A stretch of 64,000 bases of DNA, taken from Viola odorata (Eukaryota > Streptophyta > Magnoliopsida > Malpighiales > Violaceae). Positions 21,011 through 33,042 of this stretch are shown here, piece after piece. The notes below the pieces were generated by a model, which saw only the letters and a list, made by a program, of their open reading frames with translations, was not told where the DNA came from and made no database searches. Where the stretch lies: positions 46,164,158 to 46,228,157 of the forward strand of contig OY829540.1 in assembly GCA_963691705.1 (NCBI GenBank), read 5' to 3'. Position 1 is the first letter of the stretch; every line of letters starts with the position of its first letter. The position numbers and the translations under genes were made by a program.

Positions 21011-22479
21011 TTATCGCGTGTTGAGGACATCAAATTTAGTTGTAAAAAAGATATAGAAATGGGGTAGGAATACAACTTATCACTCGTCCACAAGGGACTC
21101 GTAGGTCATGATAAGAGGTTCGTCCACAGAGATCTTGTTGGGGTTTCGTAGTCTTGACTCGACTTCCTCGTCACTGGAGTTGAGGGGGTTTTGTTCCTGC
21201 AATTAAAGTAAACAAAGCAAGTAATAATAAAATAAATAAAAGCAATCTTAAGCAGAAGGTGATCTTAGCTAAGATTGCAGATGGAGATTGGTTGCGAACT
21301 GATGTGAGGTAGATTCTTGGTAAGGGCGAATACGTGAACACTTTACTAGTTTATTCGATCATTGACATTAGATCTTCTCCTTCTCTTTCATAACTCTGCT
21401 ATAGATTGGGAGGAACTCCTTTCTAATCCTGCTCTCCTCCTATTGAAACCACCTGGGAGGAACTCCTTTCCAAGTGATCCTAGCCAGTGGACACCTTGCT
21501 GGTTAAAGGGTTTATCCAATTGGCTGCTGGCTTGAGGCACATGCGTTTTCTCAATGGCGTAGGGAAAGACAGAGTCTAGGCCAAGCTACTCCAAACTCGG
21601 AGCCCTAGGTTGTCAGTCTGGTTAGGCCTATATTGGTTCAAGTCCACTAACCTCCGCGAAGCTCGCTGCCTACTTATGTCACTCCAGTTTCACTCATCCC
21701 TTTTGTGACTGGCTGCAAATTCGTCGTCTTACCTAAGATTGATCAAATCTTAGTTAAGATTGGAACCGGTTTGTTAAAACAGGCCTTGAATCAATTACGA
21801 TGATAAGATATTAAGAACAGATCGGTCTCATGAATCAAACAAGTGTACTCACTCAACCCTTACCAAGAATTTGGTGTTTAGCTACTAGACATAGTAATCA
21901 AAGAAAGGAAGAAATAATTGATGAACATAAAAGATGGAATTAAATGTGATATTCCCAAAAGGAATTATCACAGCAAGTTTTTACAAATAACCAGAAGAAA
22001 AGAAGAAGGAAGAATGTCATGATTGACAGCCTTCACTAACCTTTAACAAGGTTAGCGTCCCCACCAATCACGTTTCTTTCTAAATTCTAAACTTCAAAAT
22101 ACCTAAAAGATAGGGATAAGAATCCCAATTTGTTCGAATTCGAAATGGGAAATAAAATAAAACAATTATCTAAACAGATTTGTTTCTTGTTCAAAAAGAT
22201 TACATCCAAGAATCATTCAAATGGACGCAATCAGCCAGCTGGCTTCTCAATCCAAGCGCATCCTCCGTGAATCCATGATCAGCACGCCTCTATCTCCGCA
22301 ATCTTGGCCAAGCCTGCGGCCAAGATTGCCGCATTATCACTCAAGGCATCTGTTTCCTCCAAATCTCATCTACCCCAAGACTTCCTTCAAAAGACAACAA
22401 ATTTACGTGAAAGAGATTGTTTTTACCATAAACAAAGTAGTTTAAAGCGGTAAAAACACATGGAATTTAGCGTCAATCA
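21011..22479 (-). repeat. 5' LTR of element B
   Basis: 1469 bp. It starts TGATTGACG at 22479 and ends CGCGATAA at 21011, where A has CGCGATCA, so the terminal CA is mutated. It contains a strong hairpin at 22299-22328 (CAATCTTGGCC / GGCCAAGATTG, 8-base loop) and related words such as GATCTTAGCTAAGATT near 21260. Confidence 0.85.
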
Positions 22480-23620
22480 CCTGCACCTAAGTCACACATA
22501 GCTTTACCAATGTCAGTACCCCCAATGTTACAAGGGATTATAAACATCCCTGGGTCTGCACATTTTGGGGTAATTTTTCTTTGAAAAACAGCTTAGACAT
22601 TAACCCCCACGCTAATTTTGTTCATGCCTGCCAATTTGCTTTTGTTAGTACACAAAGATTTTAGAAACTTAGCATAACGTGGAACATTTCTAATAGCCTG
22701 CAAAAATGGAATATTAATTTGAACTTTACTGAATAGATCAAAGATTTCTTTTTCCTCTTTATCCTTTTTATTTTTGACTAACCTGTGCGGGAACGGTGGT
22801 TCGAGGACTTTGATGATGAATTCTTCAGAAAATTCAGAATTCTCATCAATCTTAATAGGCGTACCTGGTTTCCTGGAGGTGTAGATCTTCTTTTCTTTTT
22901 CGCCAGTGACTTCAGCATCGTCAGCGACAGGTGTGGAATCTGGTAGTTCAGCTTCTCGGGCAAGCGGTTCATGGTCAGGTAACTGTACACCGCTACGGAG
23001 TGTCATGGCGCATGCCCTGTGTTTAGGGTTAGCTTCTGGTTGTGACGGCAGTCGTCCTCCATTCTTCATTTCTTTCATCTCTGCAGACAAGACACTCAAC
23101 TATTTTTTAATATCAAGAACAAGAGTATGTAAGTTAGGTACCTCAGTCATGTGGGGCATGGGCCCCACGAGTCCTTGCGGAGCTTGATACTGGTATTGCT
23201 GATTATTGGAATAGTTGGGCCGAGGCTTGAAATTCTGAAGGTTGAAGGGTGGCTGCTGCTGATTCTGGAATGGATTTTGTGGCTGTGGTTGGCTCGGCCC
23301 AGGCTGTTGTTGGTTGTTGCTATAGCTCAGGTTCGGGTGGCGTCATCCATTGTTGTAATTCTGCGTATAAGGTTCATACTTCCTGGGGGCTCTATTATAG
23401 TTCCCAATGGCATTCACATCTATTCCATCCGGAATATGGGGACAAGCATTCATGGGGTGGTTAAGCAAGTTACAGAAACCACATGCCTTGATCTGCATGG
23501 GTTGGCTGGTAGACATGTTCTGGAGTATTTTAGTAATGGTGGAAAGTTGATTCTCCATTGCGGCTGATCGGGCATCATGGGTAACAGGGGTCAATAGGTC
23601 CAAATGTACAACATTCTTGG
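22480..23620 (-). pseudogene. gag C-terminus and protease start of element C
   Basis: Read from 23620 downward: KNVVHLDLLTPVTHDARSA, a zinc knuckle CGFCNLLNHPMNAC (CX2CX4HX4C), a Gln/Pro-rich stretch, NPKHRACAMTLRSG, VPRYAKFLKSLCTNK, and finally the protease with IPCNIGG and MCDLGAG. At that point element B's LTR begins. Stops occur at about 23340, 23100 and 22593. Similarity to D's gag is continuous. The break inside the DLGAG active site places the B insertion to the base. Confidence 0.85.
23616..23620. repeat. Target-site duplication of element D, left copy (CTTGG)
   Basis: CTTGG precedes the 5' LTR. The right copy at 36133-36137 is CTTAG, one G/A difference. Confidence 0.75.
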
Positions 23621-25160
23621 TGATATGCGTGTGTTTTCTAGATATTTTCTCTCTAATTTTGCATGTTTTCCCTCCTTGATGCTACTAACTTGCTCTGTTT
23701 TCAATACTTTTTTCCATATCCAGCCCTGGAGGAGAAAAAGGCAGAAAGCACACATTTTGGGATGAAATTGAGCAGCTTTGGAAGTCTCCCAGTCTTCGTC
23801 GCAGCCTAGACATATTTCCTCAGTCGAGCCCTAGATGCGCGCATTCGTGTCCAGCCCTGGACTATCTATGAAGCCGAAAAGTGCTGCGTTTTGCCCTCGA
23901 TCAGAAGTCGCACGTGCTTGCAATCCTCCTTGAAGCGCACGAAGAGAGACGCCAGCAAGATTCCTCTCTGATCCCTTTTGAGCGTCCTAGGAATATTCCT
24001 CCTGGGACATGCTCCAGCCCAGCTGTCCCTTTCCTCCCATTTTGTCTTCTTCCCTTAGCTGGATTTGTCCTCTAGTTAGCTTAGGGTTATATATAAACAG
24101 TAACTTTAGGATTTTTATGGTAAGCAACATGGGGAGGAGGCAGAAATCAGCATGCTTTCTATTTTTCAGTCTTCTTGGGATTTGTTTCTCCATCTTCAAG
24201 CTGTAGCCGCCGGCCAGCCTTACTCTTTCACCGAAGCTTTTTAGTTCCGGCTGGTATTTAATAGTTTCTTCCCATTTTCTTGTTTTCCTTTTATGCTTGC
24301 TATTAAATCTATTTATATTTATGTTATTATGAGTATGAGTAGATAAATCTTCTTGTCTTAGCAAAGGTTTTTCCAAGGGTTGCAAGGGTAGTTATGAAGC
24401 CTTAATGTTCTTCATAAACTCTTATGCGTGTATTTAATCTCTTGCCACTTTACTGTCATATTGCACTGGATCTATAGAAGCCTGATCAACTGCTGTATTT
24501 TCCTTTGTAATTACTGCCATTTCTTTAGAATCAGTAGGCACCTAGCCCAGAGTCATCAGGTTGTTGGTCCAATCCGGCTAGGGCTGGAGGTTAACTAGGG
24601 TGGATCTGACAACGTCTTGCCCTAGACGTGTCTTCCTCCACTTTATGGGCCTCTGGATCTCCCCATAAACGAACCTTAGGGAAGGACGGAGTGTCAAGGT
24701 CTCTCCCATAAGCGTACCTTGGGGGAGACTTCTCTTACGAAGGTAGACAGGAGGCCTAAGCGTACCTGGCCTCTATAGCACGTCTGCACCGTGGGAGTGG
24801 AATATCCTTGAGCTGATGACCAACTAGGCCTAGACGTAACCCGCGGAATCACTTTGCTAAGACTCTTTCCTATTATCTGATTTACCCCTCTTGTGATACT
24901 GCTTTATTGTCTTTAGATAAGTTTTACTTTATTTAGTTCACTTGTTAGCTTTAGTATCCAAATCTCACTGGTTAATTTCATTAGCCAGCCCAAACCCACC
25001 CCCCCCCCCCCCCCCCAAGTGTTACTTGTTACTATTTAGACCTGGACATACACTATGAACAGAATATTACCATTAATCCTTGTGGTTCGACTCTGATTTG
25101 CCCTATACACATTTATTGTGCATTTTGCTAGCAGAAAATATTACTTTTGAGTGACGATCA
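23621..25160 (+). repeat. 5' LTR of element D
   Basis: 1540 bp from TGATATGCG to GACGATCA. Against the 3' LTR I count roughly 40 substitutions plus small indels, about 97% identity by eye. It has a TATATAAA box (about 24091-24098), a poly-C run (about 24998-25016) and the near-palindrome GTCCAGCCCTGGAC at 23849-23862. Confidence 0.93.
24090..24099 (+). promoter_or_regulatory. TATA-like box in the 5' LTR of element D
   Basis: ATATATAAAC. The equivalent in the 3' LTR near 35070 reads GTATATAAAC. It is the likely U3 promoter of the element. Confidence 0.5.
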
Positions 25161-25165
25161 AATTT

Positions 25166-25183
25166 TGGCGTTGTTGCCGGGGA
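25166..25183 (+). other. Primer binding site of element D (tRNA-Asp type)
   Basis: TGGCGTTGTTGCCGGGGA, five bases after the LTR, matches the plant tRNA-Asp 3' end complement with two mismatches. Confidence 0.8.
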
Positions 25184-25214
25184 TTGACGGTTCTAATATT
25201 TTGTTTTTCCTGGT

Positions 25215-26750
25215 ATGACTAGGAGATCTGCTTTAGATCTACTGCCTTACGATCCAGAGCCCACTAGGACAGAAAGAGAACTCCGAAGGCAAGCCAGAGG
25301 ATCAGCTCTTCTCCGGAGTAGAGCTCTTGTCCCTCTTCTCGACAGAGACCTTTCAGATCTTGATACTCTTCAAAGCCTGTTTCAGGAAGAAATCGCATCT
25401 TTGCATCGAGCCCTCGACAGTGTTGAGTATATCCAGCTCCCGACATCTGAAATAGAAGATCCACCACCACCTCCTCCTAGAGAAAATGAGGACGTAGTTC
25501 CTCCTGTTGCTCAGACCATCGATGATCTTAATGTCGCCCCAGAAGTGCCCAACAGTTGCATCAATTGGCCTGAAGTACCTCACGACTGGACAGTCAAGTC
25601 CGCTGTCATACACCATCTCCCTTTTTTCCGAGGTACTACCAAGGAAAATCCCCATCGCCATCTTCAACAGCTCCATTCTATTTGCGAGGCAATGAAACCT
25701 ACCAACGTCAGCATCGAGCAGGCCAAGCTCCGAGCTTTTATGTGGTCACTCAAAGATTTAGCCCTCGACTGGTTTTATAATCTCCCTCCACGTTCGATTC
25801 ACTCATGGGCTGAGATGACTAAGGCCTTCACGGATAAGTACTACCCTGCATCCAGGGCGATGGTGACTGTCAAGCAACTTGTATCTATTCTTCAGAAAGA
25901 AGATGAGACCCTTGACCAGTACTATGAACGCTTCAAGCGTATGCAAGCCTTGTGTCCCTCTCATAACCTGACCGAGCATGGTCTTATTCAGTACTTCACC
26001 GAAGGACTGAGACCCCATGATAAAGCCTTGTTGCATGCAGCCGCTAATGGATCCCATAGTGCTCTCACTCCAGCTGCCACCAAGGCCATAATTGAGCTCA
26101 TGGCCAAAAATGCCATTCTATTGGGAGGGGCAAGTAGCGACCAGAGTGCTCAGGTAGCCGCTATGCAAAGGCAACTGACTTCTATCCAGGGCATGCTACA
26201 TACCATGGCATCTCAACAGCCGATCCAGGTCAAGGCATGCCAAATTTGCAATTACACGGATCACCCCACGGATGCTTGTCCTTATATCCCAGATGAGATC
26301 CAAGTGAATGCCGCTGGATATTACAATGCACCCCCTGGCCAGAATTACAACTAGGGCTGGAAACAACCAAGCCCAGGGTGGGTACCCAGCCCTCAACAGC
26401 CAAACTCTAATCAACAGCAACATCCTTATGGAAACCACCCCCCTCCTCCCAACATGCAGTACTTTAAACCTCGACCACCGTACCCTAACCAGCAATACCA
26501 ACCCTCACCACAAATAAATAAACCTTTTCCTTCACCTCCACCACCCGAAGATTGCACTAAATACAAAGACATCATCACGGAAATGCAAAAGCAGATGGGT
26601 ACCATGGCAGCCGAAATGAAAGAATTAAAGAACAGAGGCAGGCTCCCTGGACAAACCAAAGCAAACCCCAAGCACGAGGCTTGCGCTGTCACTCTCCGCA
26701 GTGGGCGTGAATTGCCATCCAGAGTTAGTCCAGATCTCGACGCCGAACAG
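25215..26750 (+). pseudogene. gag of element D (one premature stop)
   Basis: Gag forms the virus-like particle. It starts MTRRSALDLLPYDPE shortly after the PBS. Residues 115-270 are the helical retrotransposon gag region (LRAFMWSLKDLALDWFYNLPP, QLVSILQKEDETLDQYYERF). A zinc knuckle CQICNYTDHPTDAC is near residue 350. A TAG at 26352-26354 follows GQNYN, probably from CAG, and the frame resumes unchanged with Pro/Gln-rich sequence and NPKHEACAVTLRSG before protease. No frame change occurs between gag and pol, so the intact ancestor had one polyprotein. The 3' border of gag is approximate. Confidence 0.9.
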
Positions 26751-29700
26751 ACAGTCGATCCCGGGATTAAGCTAAGAAAAAATGAGACGATTCCAGATGT
26801 CATGATTGACAGAATACGATCTCCTAGAGGTTCTCCGAGGAATGACAAAAAACCCCCAGAATTCACTCAAGAATATATTCATAAGATCCTTGAGCCTCCA
26901 TTTCCCCAACGGTTGGTCAAATTGAAAAAGGAGAAGGATGACCGAGAGATATTTGATATGTTCAGTAAGGTTCTTGTCAATATCCCTTTGATTCAAGCAA
27001 TCAAAAATGTGCCCCGTTATGCCAAGTTCCTCAAAACTCTGTGCACCAACAAATGTCACTTGGCTGGGGTCAACAAGATAAGTGTGGGAGCAAATGCTAC
27101 TGCCCATATCCAACAGAAATTGCCTCCAAAATGTAAAGATCAGGGTATGTTTGTTATCCCATGTAAGATTGGATCGATCGAGCTTGGTAAAACTATGTGC
27201 GATCTAGGCGCCGGCATAAACGTTATCCCTTTGACAGTTTATAACAGTCTAGGCCTGGGTCCATTGAAAGAAACCCTCCTTGTTATCCAGTTGGCTGACC
27301 GATCCATTGTCTACCCTGAAGGTATTCTAGAAGATGTCCTCGTGCAAGTAGGAGATTTTTTATACCCTGCTGATTTTTATGTTATTGCCATGGCTGAAGG
27401 AGAATCAACCAAGCCTTCGGATATTCTCCTTGGACGCCCGTTTCTTGCCACAGCCCATGCCAAGATTGATGTTCATGATGCATCGATTACTCTCGAATTT
27501 GATGGTGAGATCATCAAATTTAATATGATTGAAGCTATGCGACATCCTACTGATGTTGCCAGCGTTAACTTCGTCGATGTTATTGACTCCTATGTTGAGG
27601 ATGCTTCCGATCCGGCCCTGGATAACCCCCTCCAACTTGCCCTCGAGAAAAGTATTACTTCGGAAGCACTCGAAGGGATTGCTATCGCGCAAGTTACCAC
27701 TCCAGAACTTCATTCTGTGGTCGCATCCCTTGATGCTCTACCTATTGATCATTCGTCATCTCCAGCCCTCGCTCCCTATAGTGCTGAGCATGTCAAGCTT
27801 CCTTCTTCTATCATTCAAGCTCCCGCCCTGGACTTGAAGGAACTACCTTCACACCTGAAGTATGCCTATCTTGGTGACAACAAGACCCTTCCACTGATTG
27901 TCTCGAATAAATTAAGTGAGAAGGAAGAAACGGAATTGATCGATCTATTGAAAGAATACAAGCAAGCTATCAGCTGGACTATTGCCGATATCAAGGGCCT
28001 GTCTCCAGCCCTGTGCACCCACCGAATCTATCTTGATGATACCAACAAAACAGTTCGTCAGCCTCAACGTCGGTTGAACCCTCCCATGATGGAAGTAGTG
28101 AAGAAAGAAGTGCTGAAATTATTAGATGCCGGTGTCATCTACCCCATATCTGATAGCCCCTGGGTCAGCCCTATCCAGGTCGTGCCAAAGAAATATGGCA
28201 TTACCATCACTCCAGGCCAAGATGGTGAATCCATCCCAATCCGAATCCAAAATAGCTGGAGAGTGTGTATTGACTATCGGCGTCTCAACACCGCTACAAG
28301 AAAGGATCATTTCCCGCTTCCATTCATCGATCAGATGTTGGAACGTCTCACGGGCAAGACACACTACTGCTGTCTAGACGGCTATTCCGGATTCCATCAG
28401 ATTCCAGTTGCTCTGGAGGACCAGGAAAAGACCACCTTTACCTGCCCTTTTGGAACCTTCGTGTATCGTCGGATGCCCTTTGGTCTTTGTAACGCCCCCG
28501 CTACTTTCCAGCGATGTATGATGAGTATCTTCTCAGAATTCGTCGAGGACGGTATCGAGGTCTTTATGGATGACTTCACGGTATATGGGAATTCTTTCCA
28601 CGAATGCATCTCCAATTTGAGAAAAGTCTTGCGCCGATGTGTTGAGACCAACCTAGTCCTGAACTTTGAAAAATACCACTTCATGGTTGATCGAGGTGTC
28701 GTCCTTGGTCACATTGTATCCAGCAAGGGAATCGAAGTTGATAAGGCCAAAGTTGAGGTGATTGAATCCCTTCCATACCCATCCAGTGTGGGGGATATTC
28801 ACTCCTTCCTCGGACATGCTGGGTTCTATCGACGCTTCATTAAGGACTTCTCGAAAATCTCTAAGCCCGTATGCCTACTGCTGCAAAAGGTCGTGGAGTT
28901 TCTATTCGATGAAGAATGCAAGGTTGCTTTTGATTTGCTGAAAAGCAAACTCACTTCTGCTCCTATCATTCGAGCCCCCGACTGGACCCTTCCATTTGAA
29001 ATTATGTGTGATGCAAGTAACCAGGCCCTGGACGCCATTTTGGATCAGAAGAAAGACAAAGAAACCTATGTTATCTATTACGCGTCTAAACTTCTGGATC
29101 CATCCCAACAGAATTACACCACTACCGAAAAAGAGCTCCTGGCAGTTGTCTATGCCCTGGACAAGTTCCGCCAATATCTCCTTGGGACTCATGTTATAGT
29201 GTATTCTGATCATTCTGCTCTCTGGTGTTTGTTGACCAAGGCTGATGCCAAGCCACGTCTCATAAGATGGATCCTCTTGCTCCAATAATTTGATATTTTA
29301 ATCAAGGACAAGAAAGGATGCGAGAATCTTGTGGCCGACCATCTCAACAGGCTTCCAGCCCAATACGACAATTCTAAGGAACCCATCTGAGACACCTTCC
29401 CGAATGAGGACCTTTGTCTAGCCCAAGCTGTTCAGTATCCATGGTTCTCAGATATAGCTAACTTTTGTGCCACTGGATCTTTTCCAGCAGATGCTTCAGC
29501 TTTAGAGCGAACTCGCATTCAGAAGCAGTCCAAGTATTACATATGGGATAGCCTATATCTTTGGAAGCATTGTTCAGACCAGATTGTTAGGCGGTGTGTT
29601 ACACTTGATGAAGTGCCCTCGATCCTAAAATTTTGTCATTCCTCAACGGAAGGAGGCCACTTTGCAGCAAAGAAGACGGCCCTCAAGGTGTTAGAGGTGG

Positions 29701-29827
29701 GCTTCTATTGGCCATCAATCTTTAAGGATAGCTACATGTATTGTGCGTCCTGCCCTAGATGCCAAGTCACGGGTAATATAGGTGCACGGAACCAGATGCC
29801 CCTAACGAGCATTATCTCTTGCGAAAT
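26751..29827 (+). pseudogene. Protease, reverse transcriptase, RNase H and integrase N-terminus of element D
   Basis: Continues in the gag frame. Protease active site MCDLGAGINVIP at about 27195-27225. RT with WRVCIDYRRLNTAT, PFGLCNAPATFQRCM and catalytic FMDDFTVYG (about 28565-28590). RNase H with MCDASNQALDAIL, YTTTEKELLAVVYAL and SDHSALWCL. The integrase zinc region (HSSTEGGHFAAKKTALKV, CASCPRCQ) lies around 29640-29765. A TAA at 29286-29288 follows WILLLQ, and a second stop follows SKEPI near 29388. Both fall in frame. The reading is otherwise intact, so the lesions look few and point-like. Confidence 0.9.
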
Positions 29828-30681
29828 CTTTGATCTATGGGGCATCGACTTCATGGGCCCGTTCCCGAACTCCCAAGGCCACTAGGACTGATGATTCCAA
29901 AGTGGTAGGCGAGTTCTTGCGCACCAATATCTTTAGCCGGTTCGGAGTCCCTAGAGCACTCATTAGCGACCGCGGCACTCATTTCTGTAACCGTGTTGTA
30001 GCATCTCTATTGACCAGGTATGGAGTCACCCATCGGGTTTCTACAGCTTACCACCCCCAGACAAATGGTCAGGCAGAGGTGTCTAATTGGGAGATTAAAG
30101 CAATCTTGGAAAAGACGGTCAACCAGTCCCGAAAGGATTGGAGTCTGAAGCTAGACGATGCTCTTTGGGCATACCGTACTGCCTACAAGACCCCGATTGG
30201 GATGACCCCTTATCGCCTTGTCTATGGCAAGCCATGCCACTTGCCCGTCGAGATTGAACACAAAGCTTTTTGGGCAATTCGCAAGGTTAACATGGATCTA
30301 GGCCAGGCCGGGCAGCAATGCCGCTTACAAATTCAAGAGCTCGAGGAGCTTAGAAGCGATGCCTATGAGAATGCCCTGATTTACAAGAGTAAGACCAAGG
30401 ACTACCATGATAAGATGCTGACACCAAAGTTTTTCGAAATTGGCCAGAAAGTTCTGCTCTACAACTCCCGTTTGAGGCTCTTCGCGGGCAAGCTAAAATC
30501 CAAATGGACTGGTCCCTACCTAGTCACTACTATTTTTGATCATGGTGCTGTCGAGATCCAGAGCATGGATACAGTAGTTCTATTCAAGGTCAATGGCCAC
30601 AGGCTCAAGCCCTACTACGAAGGATTTCGTCCCTTCACCATCGACAAGATGGGGTTGGAGGATCCTCCCATCTCGCCCTAG
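29828..30681 (+). pseudogene. Integrase core and C-terminus of element D, internal deletion
   Basis: [13 protein letters not shown] is joined directly to [13 protein letters not shown] in a different frame. Compared with A, roughly 18 codons (the [11 protein letters not shown] segment) are missing. The deletion length is not a multiple of three, so the frame breaks near 29880. Downstream the catalytic ISDRGTHFC and [10 protein letters not shown], and the C-terminal [19 protein letters not shown], are intact to a stop after DPPISP. The encoded integrase cannot be made as one protein from this copy. Confidence 0.88.
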
Positions 30682-31213
30682 ACTCCGTTGAGAACGTCCA
30701 GGCCTGGACGTCAATGCCAAGGCCAACTGAATGGGCATTCCACATGTCGTTCCCCTCTCTTTCCCTTCTCTTTATTCTCTTGCCCTGAACATGCATTTAA
30801 TTCCTTGCCTGATTGTTTATTTTATGTCCACGCATGCGCTCTCTTTTAATTAATGAGGATTTGATTTGTTTCTCTTTTTACCACGTGTGTAATTACTTTC
30901 CTTGTTCCTTTCCCATGTTTATCCCTTTGTTTCCCTCTTTTTTGTCTTCTTGCGCATTTGAAATTTGAACCCACTTACTTTTTTGCAGGAGGACGCTGAC
31001 AAGGGGCATGCTACACCAAACCCCAGCACGCCACGTCTACGCCATGTCAGACGCGGATCGCGTCTGACAGCGTGATTCTCTCCATCCGTCTCTATCTCTT
31101 CCTATCTCTTTCCCTTTCACCCAATTTTCTCACATTTACCTTTCACCCAAAATGACTCATCATCCCTACCACCTCCTTCTTCTCCTTTTTCACCTCACCA
31201 CCAACCTTTCACC
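30682..31213 (+). other. Spacer between integrase and ORF3 of element D
   Basis: Non-coding. It begins near a perfect 18-base palindrome, ACGTCCAGGCCTGGACGT (30694-30711), followed by pyrimidine-rich sequence that leads into ORF3, as in A. Confidence 0.65.
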
Positions 31214-33042
31214 ATGGTAAGAGTGAAGAAGATGGCCCACAGAAACACCTCGGACTTCTGCCCCAACGCTCCACCTCATAGCCCCGTGGCTTCTTCTTCC
31301 TCCACTACCCATAGTGAAAACCTATCTCATTCACTTTCTCCCACCTTACCTCCGCCTACTGTTTCCACCGTCGATTCCTCTGAAAAGGAGCCCGATGCCA
31401 CCACTGTCGTTCCTCAACTTTCACCCATGACCAGATCCTGAAAATCCAGGGCTCCAATGCATAACCCCGCCACCAAAAGCTCTCGTCCAAAGAAAGCCAA
31501 GGCCTCTCCCGCGGCCAAGCGTGAACTGACGGTGTCGGAGGTTCTGAAAGAGGTTCTCATCTCTGGATCCAATGGAGAAGTTGAATCCCATGGTTCTGAG
31601 GTTGCCTCGGAGCTTGGAGAGGAGGAGAAGGACGCATGGATGTCAGTGGCGATGGAAGAGAAGAAGGAGATGACGTCGAGGGCGCCAGCAAAGAGGCAAC
31701 CGAGTCTGGACCAGCTGAGCCAGCCCCTGAGCCCAAATCCACGGCGAAAGCTCCGCCAGCGCCGGAAGATGAATCCACTCCGACCACCCAGAAGCGCAAG
31801 GCACCACCATCCAGCAAAGGGAGAACCAAAGTCTCGACCGCCAAAAAGGCCAAGCCCTCTGTCAAGGTCTCGACCCCGTCTACCGCGTCCACCCCTCGAC
31901 CCTCTCAGGTGACTTCTGCCCCTTCTGCTGGTTGGGTTATATTTAATGACAAGTCGTCTTTAGACAGGATGGCTGTGTTGCTTTCGAAAGGCGTGCGCCC
32001 TTATGCACGCCTCGATATGGGTTTTCTTGAAAAGATGCATGTAGGGTCGAAAATTCAGGAGTATGTTGCCAATATAGGGTGGGAAGCGATGTTCTTCCTC
32101 GAGCACCCGAATTTTGTTAAGCTCTCCCTAGAGTTCTTTACTTCGTTTTGGACTGTCTCTGAGCATTTTAAGCCCAGGGGCAAGTCTGCCCCTGATTTGT
32201 CTGCCCCGAACGCTATTAGTTTTAGGTTGATGGATAAATGGCTCCCCATGTCTATTGATGAATTCAACTGTGCTTTGGGTTTTGTTACTGCTTCTGATTT
32301 AAGATCTGATACATATACATTTGCTTTAACAAATTATCCTGATGACTTTGATGGTAATTCGGCGTTTCGGGAGCTAACTGGCAATTCCCATGCCAATTTT
32401 AGCCCAAAATCGGCCAAAGCTCATGAAATCAGTGATCCTTGCCTGCGCATCTTGCACCGATATCTGGCCCTTACCTTCGCAGGTAAGCATACTTCTTCAG
32501 GCCAGCTGTCGTTGCAAGAATTGTTCTTTTTATGGTGTATGTATAAAAAACGTAGAGTTAACTTAGGCTTTTGGGTTGCCACCACTGTCACTGGCATTCA
32601 AAACAATAGTCGAGGCCCCGCCTTTGGTTCTCTAATCACTCTGCTTGCCATTACATTGCGTGGTCTCGATCTTGATAAGCATAACTCTTTAACCCCTGTC
32701 CCGGCCACGCTTCTGGACCTCAGAACTCTTGACCGGATGGGGCACCTTTGTCTCTCACGCAAAGTTTTGACTTTCAGTACAGTTTGTACCAACCAGAGAG
32801 AACAGGTTTATGGAGCAAAGCACGGTGGCAAGTTTATTTGGCTTTCAGAAGCGCAATCTTCTACTCAGCCCCCTCCAGACCCAGCTAGTAGGTCCCGCCC
32901 GGCAGAGACTCCAGCCCCCGCTGTCAATGCTCCAACCCTTGAACTGCTCCTCCAAGCAATCCTTACCGAACTCCGCAGTCTGACTACCAAACTCCACGGT
33001 TTGACTACTGAAGTCGCGCGCCGCAATCTCCCACCCCATTAA
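31214..33042 (+). pseudogene. ORF3 of element D
   Basis: Homologous to ORF3 of A and B. It starts MVRVKKMAHRNTSD, is Ser/Pro-rich, meets TGA at 31439-31441 after PMTRS, continues in frame (KKAKASPAAKREL), then must shift frame near 31630-31680 into the long downstream frame. That frame holds the conserved core: DMGFLEKMHVGSKIQEY, FRLMDKWLPMSIDEFNCALGF, QELFFLWCMYKKRRVNLGFWV. The C-terminus is Pro-rich followed by a Leu-rich helix. No signal peptide or clear membrane segment. Function unknown. Core conservation in three separate elements argues for past selection. Confidence 0.75.

Larger units (their letters stand above)
6299..22479 (-). mobile_element. Element B: decayed Athila-like retrotransposon, interrupted by G and truncated by A
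   Basis: Read on the minus strand: 5' LTR (22479 to 21011), PBS, gag, protease, RT-RNase H, integrase, then ORF3 until A interrupts it at 6299. Element G (12794-20343) splits gag. B's 5' LTR starts TGATTGACG at 22479 and abuts the protease reading frame of element C at CCTGC (22480-22484), so B inserted into C. Its 3' LTR would lie beyond A, outside the window. Stops and frameshifts occur in every gene. Confidence 0.85.
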
